Shown piece by piece: positions 10,522 to 26,365 of a DNA stretch of 64,000 nt. Position 1 is the first letter of the stretch; the number at the start of each line of letters is the position of its first letter. Source of the DNA: Iris pallida (Eukaryota > Streptophyta > Magnoliopsida > Asparagales > Iridaceae); NCBI GenBank assembly GCA_029216955.1, contig JANAVB010016213.1, forward strand, positions 45,480 through 109,479, read 5' to 3'. Under the pieces are notes generated by a model that was given only the letters and a program-made list of their open reading frames with translations, did not search any database and was not told where the DNA came from. A program made the translations under genes and the position numbers.

Positions 10522-10900
10522 GGAGTGTTCGACTTCTTCTTGGGGCGCATAGAGTCGCTCTTTGTCCCTGCAAGTCCAGAATCGTAGTGCTTTCCTCTAC
10601 CGGACTTGGGGATAGCAGAGTGCTCTACGGCTCGAAGTGGAGCCGTATGAGAGTCACCTTCGCCGTCTTGGGTATCAGAGAGTACCCTGTCCAGAGCTTG
10701 TGGAGGAGCAAATGATTTTGGCCTCCACTCGTAGCGAGCTTTCTTTGTACGGGTTAGCTTCTGGACCGGGCCAGCACTTCCTTCAGAGGGCATTTCTTCA
10801 AACGCCTGTTGGTCGAAGCGGACGACCATCTTCTGTTGCGTGGAGCCAAGTTTGGCTGCATCCGATTGCATCACCAACTCCTCAGCCGTGGAGAAGTTTG

Positions 10901-10918
10901 TCCCCAGCAGAGTCACCA
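10901..10918 (-). promoter_or_regulatory. Primer binding site of element A
   Basis: On the minus strand TGGTGACTCTGCTGGGGA follows the LTR end after 3 bases. Element D has TAGCGACTCTGCTGGGGA in the same place, directly after an LTR end fixed by its target-site duplication. Position and conservation mark it as the tRNA primer site. I have not identified the tRNA. Confidence 0.75.
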
Positions 10919-11304
10919 TCGTGTTTGCCATGAAATATAAAAGAACAGAACAATTATCAGAGGACTGGACTTTTACTTCACAATACAAACTCGCTTGTAC
11001 AAAGAAAGCCTAGGGACGAAAACCTAGGTATAGCAATCTATGTACAATTGTTTATTTTAGATTCTGGGGGTAACGATAAAGGCTCGGAAAAGCGACGGCC
11101 GCTCTGCCTTACTCCTTGGACGATCGGGTGCAGCTTTTTGACTCTGTAGAAGAACTGCTTGGCATTGAGAAGAAATGCTCTCTCTTCAGGCGCTCTGGCT
11201 CTCTATGTCTCTATGTGCGTCTGTCTCTGTCTCTGTATATCTCTCTGTATGTGTCTCTGTATATGTCTGTTTATATGTGTGTCTGTAAGGGAATGGCACC
11301 CTGC

Positions 11305-11312
11305 TATTTATA
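11305..11312 (-). promoter_or_regulatory. TATA box of the element A LTR
   Basis: Minus strand TATAAATA, inside CTTATAAATAGCAGG, lies about 390 bases before the LTR end. TATA boxes lie at comparable places in D (53249-53255, TATAAAG) and E (34012-34018, TATAAAG). Confidence 0.7.
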
Positions 11313-11501
11313 AGAGTGGGGGGCCTCATTAGGGTTTACAATGATTGCCCATTCTTGAAAGTCGACGGCTAAGGATCATTAAATCTGGACCGTTCATCGA
11401 GATTTGAGCAATAAATGTGATTGCATCAAATCTTTTGTGGGTAATCAATGCTGATTGACATAAATCCTCCTGATTTGTTATGCCAACCTCGGATTCCTCG
11501 A

Positions 11502-12174
11502 CACGTGTCTTTAATTGGCTTATTTGTAAATGATCCGATTTGATTCCAATATTTTATTGGCATTTGCTGAGAGATTTCGATCAATCTGATGCCACGTGCC
11601 CTGCTATCATGCCACGTGTCGAGCCATTACAGAAATCTGTGCTGCAGGGAGGTTACTCCTTATTGAGCCGCATAAGGATGGCCACGTGTCCAGGCTGCTT
11701 GAGAGTGGCCTCCCCAGAACATTTGGACCGCATGGTATGATTTGAGCCGCATGAGTGTGGATGACCGCATGAGTGAACCGCATGGAGCTAGTCTTCGTGA
11801 GCCGCATGGGGCTAATCTTCGTGAGCCGCATGGGGCTAGTCTTTATGAGCCGCATGGGGCTGGTTTTCGTGAGCCGCATGGAGGAGTCTCCGTAAACCGT
11901 ATGGGGCTAGTCTTCGTGAGCCGCATGGGGCTAGTCTTCGTGAGCCGCATGGAGGAGTCTCCGCTTGGGCCGCATACAATTGTCCACGTGTCAAGGCCGC
12001 ATGAAAGTTTCTGAATCTCGGGAGATTGTGTCAGAGATTTTCTTTGCTTCCCAAGGAGTCAGTCATTATGAGGGAGTCATAATGATATCTTTGTGTCAGA
12101 ACTGTCATTTCGTCAAAGCTGTCAGCCGTCAAAGCATTTAATACAAAACGAGAGAGCTGTTTGTAGGCCACGTG
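11502..12174 (-). promoter_or_regulatory. Six G-box (CACGTG) sites in the A LTR
   Basis: CACGTG occurs at 11502, 11593, 11613, 11683, 11985 and 12169, mostly as GCCACGTGTC/GCC, all upstream of the TATA box. This core is the binding site of plant bZIP and bHLH factors in light, stress and abscisic-acid responses. The sites are seen directly; any such control is inferred. Confidence 0.6.
11743..11978. repeat. 24-bp minisatellite in the A LTR
   Basis: About nine degenerate units of GAGCCGCATGGGGCTAGTCT plus TCGT follow one another, some replaced by GGAGGAGTCTCCGT. The E LTR carries a related 23-24 bp array (GGGCGCATGGAGCTTCACTG type) at 34280-34480. Confidence 0.8.
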
Positions 12175-12316
12175 CCTCCTCTTTGAGCCGCATAGGACTT
12201 GTTTGAGTCGTATAGACACTCGAGCCGCATGGTCACTTGAGCCGCATGAACTCTCTGAGCCGCAGGGGGCTCTCTGGCCGCATGGATCTTTCTTTATTCT
12301 TTTCCATGCTTCTACA

Positions 12317-13000
12317 AAGGATAGGGGGTATCATGCATGTGTGTGTGTGTCAAGTGGTTCAATGTGTCAATTTTAGATTTAGGTGTGTATGGGGACCTAG
12401 TGTACATGGTTTACAGATCTCAGGTTTTGTGTGTGCTAATGTGTACATTAGAGTATAGGTGAGCAATGTATTTCATTTCCAGATTTCGTGTGTGTGTGTG
12501 TATAATGTATGGTTAAATGTGTATGACATGAATGTGATTTGTGTGTGCAAACCCAGATTTAGGTGTAACATTCAATGTGTATTTCTGAGTGCAAAGTGTG
12601 TGAATCATAGACTCAACGTGTGAGTGTAGGAGTGAGTGAGTGAGTGAGTGATGATATCAATCTCAGATTTCCAGGTTTCCAGTTTTCAGATTTGTGTGAC
12701 AGTGAAATATGGGAAACATGTTCTCACTTTTGTGTGTAACACACGATGTGCATGTTATGGGTGTGTAACAGTTAGTTTCCTCTGTGTGTGCGTGCAACCC
12801 ATTCTCATATGTTTGTGTAACAATCAATGTATGTAAACTTGTGTGGACATAGAACATCAATCTCAGTTTTCAATGTATAAGAAAATTCAATCTAGGCATG
12901 TATGTCAGTTTAGGTTACAACATCATGTTACATGGTATCCAAGTCATGCTCAGGTTTAGCACTCATGCATATAGGCTCTAGTTTAGTCTAGAAATCAACA
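12317..13000. other. GT-rich low-complexity sequence, no gene
   Basis: Short TG/GT runs (near 12340, 12490, 12630) alternate with CAGATTT words. The ORFs here are short and of simple composition. It is the flank into which element A inserted. I see no gene. Confidence 0.5.
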
Positions 13001-14646
13001 TGAGCAATAGCTATATGTTCAGTGATAATTTCGAGTGATTCATGTATGTTAAAACACATTGCAAGCCCAACCAGTTACACATATAAATCTCCAACAATCC
13101 CACTTATAATTAACAATGTAAACACAATTAAAACATGCATATTATATCAATTTGAATGGATTAACATTCGAAAATGGAGAACTAATGTTCTGCCACAGCA
13201 CCCGTATCAGAAATTAGGGGTACACATCAATTCGAATACAAAACACAACTAACAATCAACTTAAATGGTTGGTAACTGTAGTTACACATGTATACTTGTC
13301 ACAGGGAGTGTTTGTGTCCAACCAAGTGGACACAAATGTATCCAAACAACCACACATACACAGACACCAAACTGTGTTTAGATAGTGTCGTGCACGCGAG
13401 TACATCATTCGTGGACACGACACGAATTAGGACACGTGACCATGTCTATAGGTTCGCCTAGGATAGGGCTAAGTGTCTAAGGCCCTGATACGTGTCCAAT
13501 ACGTGTCTAGGTGGGACACGAACACTATATCAGAGCCACTTGGGGCCGACTGTGTACGACAGTAAAATCCGTACGGGCCAATTTTCTCACAATCCACTAA
13601 ATAAAACCCCACAAAATTTTAGAGGCTACCTGTCAGTCATCTAGGGAAGGTTCACACAAAATTTGGTGTCCAGATGTGTCGTGTCCGTGGAGAAGTAAGA
13701 CACAGGCATTATGGCACTTAGCCGAGCCCCGTGCAGCGTGTTCAACACCAAAATTCGACACAAAATGACACGTAAACAATTTCAGTCTTCACAAATATTA
13801 ACATACACATATAGATCTAGGGATCCATGTAATTAGTTTTACAAAACACGAAAATAAATTCCTAAGAGGCATTTTAACAAACACTTATCTATACACTATG
13901 ACACGTGTCCGATACAGACACCAAATGGACACGAAATTAACCCAAACTCTAGGGACAGCTAGGGAACACCTAGATCTAGCCCTAAATGCAAAAAAATCAG
14001 GAAAAAGAACTGATTTGAGTGGTTTACCTATTGAGTGTCAAACTCAAAGAAAGTCCCAAATGGAAGGTGTCCAAATAGCAACTCCCAAGCTCCAAATTGC
14101 ACAAAAATTGAGATAAATCTCCACAAACAATAAATAAACAGTAATTAGATCCTTATGCAAAAGACTAGAGTCAAAAAGGAATTGAAATGGATTTATTAGG
14201 AATTTCGGAAAGTAGGGATTTACCTTTCATTCAAAAACTAGGTTAAGCACAAAAGAGGCAAGAACAAGTGGAGGAGGCATTAAATATGTGGGAAACCCTA
14301 GGTTGGTCGGCCATGGGTGGCTTGGTTTGGGTTTGGGCTCAAGTCATGGGCCTATGGCTCAACTACATAGGTCATGAAATTAATTTCTTAAGTCACAAGT
14401 CATGCACCAAATCACTAGTCCTCCTATTCAATCCTTGATTTCTAAATGACTAACCTAGATTGACTTAAGTTAGACTAGGGTCTCACCATGCTAACCTAGT
14501 CACCATAGTTAGGGTCAACACCTAGGTTAGTCTACAAAGTCTCAACTAGTCAAAGTCAAAATCATATTCACCAATAAATAATTTAAATAAATTTCAAAAA
14601 TTCATAAATGACCAAAATACCCTCAATCCAAAATGTGGTAGTGACA
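13001..14646 (-). repeat. Decayed LTR-like fragment I
   Basis: On the minus strand the sequence begins TGTCACTACCACATTTTGG (14646), followed by an AT-rich stretch. Further in come many GTGTCC/GGACAC words, as in the start of the F LTR (TGTAACTACCG at 30208, GGACACG words near 29690). There is no purine tract next to the start. The lower boundary is not visible. Low confidence; it may be a mosaic of LTR pieces. Confidence 0.35.
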
Positions 14647-15177
14647 AAAACTGAAACTCTCAAACCTGAAAAAACTTGCAAATTCTCTTACTAAAGCTCG
14701 TGCACACACAGACCCCTTATCCGAACTTGGACGACCACTCCTCGCAACTGCACACCGCTACTACAGGCCATCGGACGACTAGCAATCGCGTAGACAACGG
14801 CACCAGTTGTAGCAGACACAGACGGCATCATCAACAACAGTCTCCGAAGGCGTCTTCGTGGCAGAAATTTTCCTGTACCGCTTGATCGATTTTCTAATCG
14901 ATTTTACTGGTATGAACCTAATATAACCCCCTTCGACTTCCTACAATTAGTTTTAATTTAATTATGTTAACTCACAAGGAAAACCTTATAAAAATCATGA
15001 AACATAGCAATTTTGTATAACAGTTAAAATACCTAGGAGCCTGTTTTAGAAGGCAAATTTTTACCAATCCATCAACTAATTTGGAAAACTACCTAAATTT
15101 TTTTAAAGAGAACCTATACAGCTTATAGGCGTTGTTTACAGTTTTTAATTTCATTATTTCATAGCAAAATAAATTAG
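14647..15177. other. Unassigned stretch between LTR fragments
   Basis: A C-rich plus-strand tract at 14690-14880 resembles the C-rich leader inside other LTRs of this window. I find no gene. ATATAACCCCCTTCGAC occurs at about 14920 and again at about 15270, a short direct repeat. Confidence 0.35.
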
Positions 15178-16853
15178 TATAAAATATGATACGTGGTCGG
15201 TCCTGACAAACTGGGCGACTTCGTCACAACCTAAGCGCACTGTAAGGTGCATACGGACGTGTGGGCTTTGATATAACCCCCTTCGACGAATTTGATGTGT
15301 ATCAGTCGAAGAACACCGTATCAGCCACGTTGCAAAAATTTTAATTACTTTGTGCACACTCGTCACATCGTGAAAAAACTTATGTCATTGGAATCGCATT
15401 ATTTTTATGGTCCTACGAGTTTGGTCCGATTCTGAGAAAGTTGATCGGATTGCCATTTTGCCAAGCCCACGATCCGATTCAACTAGAAATTTTGTTCATG
15501 GCTTATCGAAATCTAAAATTGGACATGCAGTTGAGTTCATATCAAAAAATTGGACTCGTAGGTATATAATTTGTTGACTTTAGATATCATAGGTTTTGAT
15601 ACGCTTTTCGATGCAAAGCGGGTCCAATTGCGGACACAGTTTTGACCCAAAATTATTGTTTTGTCCGGTTTTCAAAATTGGGCTTATTGGTAGTAAATTC
15701 TAGACATTTTTCCTATTTAAAAAATATTGGTGATGTCTGTTTCAGCATCCAAAGATGTTTGCGAAGTTTAGCTTTCATGGCTCTTTTATTTGATGAGTTG
15801 CTTATTTGTACGTTGTTGATTCTACACTAGGCAAGTATTGCCTTCTTTACAGTATATTTACATGCTTATTTTTCTTTTCCTTTGTTACATGTCATTATCT
15901 AATTTTTTTTGTTGATATGTTTTTCCTCCCATATTATGCATACTAGTTTAGTCGTCTCGTTCATATATCGTCTTTGTTTATGGTTCGACATTATAATCAA
16001 TACTAGATTTGTTCTCACATGTACCTTGTCTGAGTTGTACTATATCGCTGGTACTGGAAAGGATGAGTGTGTCATAACTTAACTACTATTCCTATTTTTG
16101 TTTTTTCTTAGCTTAAGAGTCCACACAGGGACGGGAGTTGATTGATTGAGCTGACCTGAGAGTCCAACTAGGGGCGAGGGTTTGATTATTCTTTTAACTT
16201 CTTTCCATGTGTTCACCTAGGAACTTCGCATTTGTTACCTGTTTCCTTTCCCGTAGTTCATTTATGCATAGTTGTTCTTATATGCATGCATAGTTGTTGC
16301 TTAGTCATTTTCGTTTCTTTCCTAGTTATTCTTTATGCTTGTTATTATTGTTAGATAGGCATATTTTTATATATCTTGCTAGTCCCCTGAGGACTTAGTG
16401 ATCTCTCCAGGTTTAATCAAGGTCTATCCCGGTGCGAACGAGCAGGTTTATGAGCTAGCACCAGACTACGGTACCACTACAGCTGATGACATTGTCGATG
16501 CTTAGTTTAGCATATATGGACTTAGTTATTTTATTTCTATCTCTATATTTTATTTCCGTCTACTGATAGTAGATTTGCCTCCATCGGACGTGACTTATAT
16601 TTTGATGACTGAATCTTCACTTTTTATTATTCTTCATTATTTAGTTTCACCATTATTTATTTGCTTAGTTGTATCATTTTATTTTTGTGGATGAGATATA
16701 GATTGCCATGATTGTCTAGATTTTTGTGGACTTAAGTTATAGCTAGACAGCTTAAGTGTATACTTGAAGGTTTCCTAGATTGAGATCATCCATGAGTATG
16801 TACCAGCTGGCCGTGTCATGTGCTAGTTCCGTAACTTTCGGGAGTGGGGCAAG
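15178..16853 (+). repeat. Old LTR fragment H (plus orientation)
   Basis: It is homologous, in reverse orientation, to the X LTR: GACGTGTGGGCTTTGA at 15255 corresponds to the complement of 20360-20380, and GACGAATTTGATG follows in both. Later parts match too, with GATCTCTCCAGG near 16400 paralleling TTATCTCTCCAGG in the solo LTR S. It ends ...GGGAGTGGGGCAAGACA at 16853, equivalent to GGGACTGGGGCGTTACA at the S end. The start cannot be placed. Confidence 0.55.
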
Positions 16854-17398
16854 ACAAATCTTACGGCTTCCTAAGGATCGTTTCTTCCTATTAGTTTCCA
16901 AATTCTTTAGGTACTAGATCCAATTTCCATTTAATGTTTGATAATAGAGTTTCAAATTCTTCTTTAGCAAAGATATTACTAAGGACTAATATTCCTAGCC
17001 TATTAGATAAGCCATTCTGGATTACCTTGTTGGTTTTTGTCAACTTCCAATTTGACTTTCCTCGGACCAATTCAAGACCATAAGACCTGTTAATTTGTCT
17101 TTACTTGTCTATTTTCCATGATTATAAGGAATTATTTTCCAAAATGATTCCATCATAGGTTGATATTTTTATAAGTTACGCCCAACAGCCTAGAATATTA
17201 TTTAAGCCAACCCAAATTCTCACTATCTCTATTTTCAACCCAAGTCAATCAACCAGACAGCTTTGATCAATTCAAAGTCTATATATTCACTATTGATTCT
17301 CATAATTCTTTTTATTCTCATAATATATTCAAAAGTGAATCAATTTATTTTGATTTCCAAAAGTATATACTTATACTTTGTTATTTACAACTTAGTGT
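16854..17398. other. Spacer between inverted LTR ends H and G
   Basis: AT-rich sequence without long ORFs. It separates the 3' end of H from the 3' end of G, which faces it. I see no gene and no recognisable repeat. Confidence 0.4.
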
Positions 17399-18333
17399 TG
17401 TCACATTCCAGTCCCAAAACTCATGGGACTAGCACATAACTTGACTAGCTGGTACATATTAAAGGGTGAACCAATTCTATAGAACCTTCAAGTATGCACT
17501 TAGCTGTCTATAAGGTCGACTATCTATACAACCAAATAAATATCTTTATATCTCAATCCATAATAGTAAAAGATACAAGAATGGGCAGTGTATATCATGG
17601 TGTGCACTCCATGCTACACTTGTCTGAATAGACTCGAAAGAAATAACATGAGTCTGTAAACACTAGGCTAACATGTAGAATATATCACGATAAAAATAGA
17701 AATCATGAGAGAATGATAAAGTAAAATTACACGTAAAAGTAGATTATTTTGCAGATGCGATGATAACCTTTTCCATCTATCTACAATAGCAGCTCAACAA
17801 AACTTGGAGAGATCACTAAGTCATCATGGGACATAGCAAGATCTATAATATACAAGCCTACTGTAAAAGTAAATAACATGCATAAAGGTAATGCCAAGAA
17901 TGGGGTACTCTAACACTAAACAACCTACATGAAAATGAAATATCAAGGACAACGTTCGACACCTGGGTTAACAGATATAGGTACCATCACAATCATAGCT
18001 CATCTGAAACTAACGGCGAACAGATAAACACAATCGCATCACATCCAAGATTAACGAGCAACAGTGTATCACAGCCGTAGCATGAAACTAACGACTAACA
18101 TAATCATCAACACAATCGAAGCTCATCCGAACTATCGACCAGCATAATACTATCATATAACCAGTATGCCTAGTAACTATCCTCTCTGTCTCAATGAACT
18201 ATACAGGTGTCTAGTCAGGTCAACCCAAGTCAAATATAAGTAATAGCTCATGAAAAATCAAATGAACATCGTACAGGACTAAGCAACACTATCAGAATCT
18301 ATAAAAAAATACCAGTGATATATAGAATAAAGA
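17399..18333 (-). repeat. Old LTR fragment G (minus orientation)
   Basis: It begins TGTCACATTCCAGTCCC on the plus strand, the complement of an LTR end of the type GGGACTGGGGCGTTACA. Its first 120 bases match the complement of the last 120 bases of H (CATACTTGAAGGTTC, GTACCAGCT, TGTGCTAGT), so H and G are one subfamily facing each other. The fragment is cut at 18333 by insertion of element F. Confidence 0.5.
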
Positions 18334-18670
18334 TGTCACGCCCCGCGGCCATATGTTTGGGTAAGGGTTGTGAGCGCGTCCAGCATACGCCGCGGAATCA
18401 ACAGTAGTAAGCCATCTAGACCTCGAGAGTCATTAAAAATCTCAAGGTCAAACTTTTCCTCAATCATGACACTAGACAAAAGACAATACTAGAACCAAAC
18501 CAATACACGAACACAACATCCACTATCACTTTTGAGTACATATACATGTTCCATCTCCGGAGATATATTCGGTAATCCACATCTATAAGAAATAACTCAT
18601 ACATCTAGTACATCTGAAGTAATCTGTTCTAATCTTCTAAAATTTTCCTCGAGTCGTCATCCAAGCTAAG
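18334..18670 (-). repeat. 3' LTR of element F, distal piece
   Basis: The piece starts TGTCACGCCCCGCGGCC, which is the LTR end when read on the minus strand (GGGGCGTGACA). It was separated from the rest of the LTR (27039-30208) by the insertion of element X. One copy of X's TCATG target duplication follows it at 18671-18675. Confidence 0.65.
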
Positions 18671-18675
18671 TCATG

Positions 18676-22344
<3,669 letters not shown>

Positions 22345-23587
22345 TCTACCCCTTTAAAAGAATTTTGTCCTCGAAATTAAAATAACTCAATAAGGTAAAG
22401 GAAAACATGTATATGGTTATAATATGTCTCTAATGTGTGCTTTGTCTCTGTGGTTATTCCTAAGCAAACATGCACCAAACTAGCGTAAACTAATAATCTA
22501 CTTCTATTATTAACACAAAATCAAGTTATTACCTTCCGTTGCCTCTTGTGTCGTTGTTCCGTCTTCAATCCTTATGGCGAAGGCCTGTCTTGGTCGTTGT
22601 GCTCCTGCCTGCTGTCTAGCCTGCACAAACTGCATCGCCTGGTCGAAAAGCGGTCAACACGGATACCCTCCCTCAAACACAAGGGTTTGTCTTTCCGGAT
22701 TAGGTGAAGACATAAAATAATAGAGAGTTCAAGGATCGAATACAATTGTGGGGTTTAAAAGGTGATTGAATAGTTCGAAAAAAAGAGTTATTAAGGTAGT
22801 TGTGGATGAGATCCTAGAGGGCAAGTATTTGTTAACTATATCTCAATCCACGTAGAATAACCATAAGAAGAGCGAACCAAGTGCACTAGGTTGACCAGAC
22901 CATAATACACAAATTCTAAATATATAATATCTTAGTGGGCGTCCCCGATAAAATATATGTCCTGAACAAGCTCGATAAAGAATAAGCTTACAAAAATAGG
23001 CTATAATAGCAGCATCAGTCAAGATAGTCAAATAATATAAGTACGCGAGAATATGATTTGAAAGAAAGCACAAGTAGTTCAAGTTCATCAAGGTCTAAGA
23101 CTCGTCCGATGTTTGTGTCTCTACATTTTCCTTACTATCATTTTATCTAAGGGTTTGACTGGGGTATGGCCTCTAAGACTCTAGAGTCTAGGTAAGCCTA
23201 TCCTTCTACACTATCTTATATTCAGTGTCATTCAACTATACTACATTAATTGGGTCATAAGAACATTGGAAGGTACTTGGTGAGGCTTTCTACCCAACTT
23301 TCAAGAGTTTAACTTATAGTGTTACTAAATTAATAGAGCATATATACCTAGGATGAGTCATTTTCCTATATTCTATCGCACGATAGATAAAACTTGCGGT
23401 AGGAAAGAAATCAAGCAAGATGCAATTCAAGGCAATCAAACGAGAGTTCGAAAATGGAATCACAGAAGGAGATCAAGTATGTGGATGAGTTCCTATGGGT
23501 CTTTTCTATCTTATTCGCAGGATCACGTCGGTACAGTAAAGTAACCGAGTTGATTAACGCAGACCTGCAAGGGCCACCACAAAAACA
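22345..23587 (-). other. Interior of element X
   Basis: A purine tract, minus strand CTTTTAAAGGGGTAGAA (22345-22361), abuts the 3' LTR. The preceding AATTTCGAGGACAAAATT is found in the same place in element F (near 30240) and is typical of the end of plant chromovirus elements. A short minus-strand piece at about 22540-22640 reads QARQQAGAQRPRQAFAIR, possibly a gag remnant; confidence in that is low. I could not recognise a primer site after the 5' LTR. The rest is AT-rich without clear coding. Confidence 0.6.
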
Positions 23588-26254
23588 TGTAACGCCCCAG
23601 TCCAAAAATACATATAGGACCAGGATACGGTACATGCCAGTAACACTTCACCAGTGGGCCAAATCTCATAATAAGCCCACCAGCAAAATGCTTAAGCAGT
23701 AAATCATGATAACAACACAGAAAATAGTACAAGTTACAGGTACACAGCTAATCTCATCCACACAGAAAATAAGACACGAGGTATCAAGTCCAATAAAATA
23801 ATACTAACGAGAAAGATCTGTCCAACATGAAATATAAATAATAACTGTGCGGTTATGACATCCCGAAACAACACTATAAAGAAATAAATAATCAACTACA
23901 TGTTCACTGATGAAAAGAAAGAAAATAATGTATCAAGTCTAAAATAAAGAGACATGTCTCAAGAGAAGTCCTCGACCACTAGCTCATCCTCCTGCGAAGG
24001 TACGAAACCTGTCTCCACTCCAGAACCATAAATCTCCGAAAAGTCCTCCTCTCTAACTAAGCCTGGAGAGATAACCAGCTCCTCAGGGGACTAGCAAGAT
24101 ACATAATATACAAGCCTACTTTATCAGTTTTAACATGCAAAGAAAGGGTATGAAATTGTAGAAGAAATAAAGACTGCAGAGTATTATAAGAATGAAATAT
24201 ATGAGAAAGTGGCATGCCGTCGAGAATCGTGATGATAAACATGACTACGAGTAAATCGGAGTAAACCGCAGCTCAGTGGGGGCTCGCGGCCCTATAGATC
24301 ACAGCTCAGTGGGGGCTCACAACCTATAGTAAGTCTCTATCACAGCTCAGTGGGGGCTCCAACAAAGAGTGGTCAAGTATAGTCATTGTCTATCACAAGG
24401 ACCTCGCCTAGAACTACGAGTCAAGTCAAAGTAAGTCAAGTCAATAAGTCTACAAGTCAAGTACAGCTCAATCATGTCAAAGGGACACGACATAGGCTAA
24501 GCAATACTAACACTAGACATAAACACGAAAGAATAATATGGCGAGTAACATGAGAAAAGAAAGAGCAACCATGTACGTGCACGTCGAACTAGAAAATAAC
24601 CATGATATGAAGTGGGAGAGAAATATGTACCGAGTGAGACATAAAAGAATATAAGTATAGAAAAGCATGTAAGTATTGTAAAGTTTGACAAGGTGTACTT
24701 GCCTGGTGTAGACTCAACCACGTATAAATAACCTGTCAGATCAAATGCCCGTAAAAGCTGAACTCCTGCAACGGTGCCCAGTTGCTGAAACAGACATTGT
24801 CAACATTCTCGAAATAAGTAAAATAGCAAGGATAGGCTACTCATAAGTCCAATTCTGACACAAGGGCAAAACCGTAACTTTAGGTCAAAACAGTGTCCGT
24901 CGTTGGACCCGCTTTGCACCAAAAAGCGTGTCAGAGTCTTTGGTCTCTAAAGTCGTCAACCTATATATTTACGGATTTGTTTTGACGAGACAAATCCAAT
25001 GATATGTTCAAAGATTGATTCCGGCGGGCCGTGCACAAATTTGCCGGTTGAGTTGGATCGTAGGGCCCGAAAAACGGCGATCCGGTCAACTGTCTCAGAT
25101 TTGGACCAAACTTGGCATACAGGACCAAAAAAATGATACGGTCCTGTTGGCGTAAGTTTCATCTTAATTCGACGAACGTGCACAAAGTAATTAGAAAATT
25201 TTGAAAAATGCCGATACGGTGAATTTCGACGGATACGTATCAAATTCGTCGCGCACCCGCAACCAATTTGAATTCCGTCAAATCCCACACGTTCATGAAG
25301 CCGATACGCACCTTTTGATGCTTTTGGTTCGCGACTACATTGCCCGTTTTGTTTGGGCGCACGCCATATCGGGGTTTTTTGTGTTTTTGAAAATAGTTTT
25401 TTGTTGATTTTTAACTCAGTTTAAACTGGTAAATAATACGTAATAATCGGAAGCAAAAGGTGGGTTTCAATTCGGTTTATGTCATCTACAGAGCTATTCA
25501 AATGATTTTCGAAAATACTGTAAATCCGAGCAGTTATTACCCTTCCAACTGGGGTTTAAAAATCAAGTACTATCAAGAAAACATGGGTAATATAGTACTG
25601 TTTTTGGAGATTTTTGCAGGGGTTTCTACGTCGATTGATGGCCGCCAACTTAAAACTAATTGATGGGTTTCCTAGAGGTTCATCTAGGTTGTACATAGAA
25701 ATTTAAAGATCGAATTTTAATCGAACGAAGAGGAAGAAATTTGGGTTCGAAGTGGCATACCTTGGTGTCAAAAACTGTCAACAATAGGCTCTATTTTCGG
25801 GTTCAGGCAGCGTGTCCGGTGACTCAACAATGGCTATGGAGGCATGGTAGGTGGTTGGAGGGGGTCGTCTGGATCAGGTGAACATGTCAGAGTTCTTGGA
25901 GGAGGATTCGAGGTTGGTTTCGAAGTACTCCACTCGAGGACTCGCATTCTTGTATATATAGTATTGGGTTCTCGTAGATTTTGATTTGAATTTCCTAAGG
26001 ATTTAAACCCGGATTTCGTTTGGATTTAATCCAATATGGTAGAGAATCTAACTAGGTTTGATTAGGAAAATATTTGAAGGAATTTGATTAAGGATTGAGG
26101 AAGATTTGGTTTTGAATCCTAATAGAATCTATGGGTTTCCTTTGAAGAATGCTCGGCTCTGGCACGGGAAGGTGAGGGATAGCACTATTCGTCACCAAAT
26201 ATTTGTTTTGTTTTTATTATTTGTTTTTTTCTTCTATATCTATATATATATATA

Positions 26255-26310
<56 letters not shown>

Positions 26311-26319
26311 TAATAAACA

Positions 26320-26365
<46 letters not shown>

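Larger units (their letters stand above)
9319..10919 (-). pseudogene. N-terminal Gag region of element A
   Basis: The reading starts in the primer-site overlap (MVTLLGTNFSTAEELVMQ) at 10917-10919 and runs open to 10344. It then continues after a frameshift at 10357 (MKIVDDSRITPTPRG...) and again near 10010-9660. Two blocks are conserved with D: VTLLGTNFS...VVRFDQQAFEEM near the start, and HCTQVIINCCCNNATVREDR before the Ser/Asp-rich part (ETGGTVPSESEPEEN on the minus strand near 9440). The region between is low-complexity, rich in Ser/Lys/Arg, and built partly from imperfect repeats (SRMKKTHTAE, SRIKKVYAAR, SRMKNAYTAV). I do not recognise a domain. It is probably the matrix-like front of Gag, but that is an inference from position only. 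Confidence 0.5.
10922..12316 (-). repeat. 5' LTR of element A
   Basis: On the minus strand the repeat starts TGTAGAAGCATGG (12316) and ends ...GGCAAACA (10922), just before the primer site. The start matches the E 3' LTR (TGTAGAAGCATG at 34501) and the D 5' LTR (TGTAGAAG at 53955). Its 3' partner lies outside the window. The upstream U3 part is filled with GCCGCAT words and six CACGTG boxes, and the TATA box is at 11305-11312. A C/T-G/T-rich tract at 11200-11290 would lie just after the transcription start. The 5-bp target duplication would be 12317-12321 (AAGGA), unverified because the other end is missing. Confidence 0.8.

Noticed and set aside
11116..11313. Plus-strand ORF over the A LTR start site
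   Set aside because: It is the complement of a simple CT/GT-rich leader tract of the LTR, with Ser/Leu/Tyr low complexity.
23550..23587. tRNA primer site of element X
   Set aside because: TGTTTTTGTGGTGGCCC follows the 5' LTR, but I cannot match it to a tRNA 3' end.
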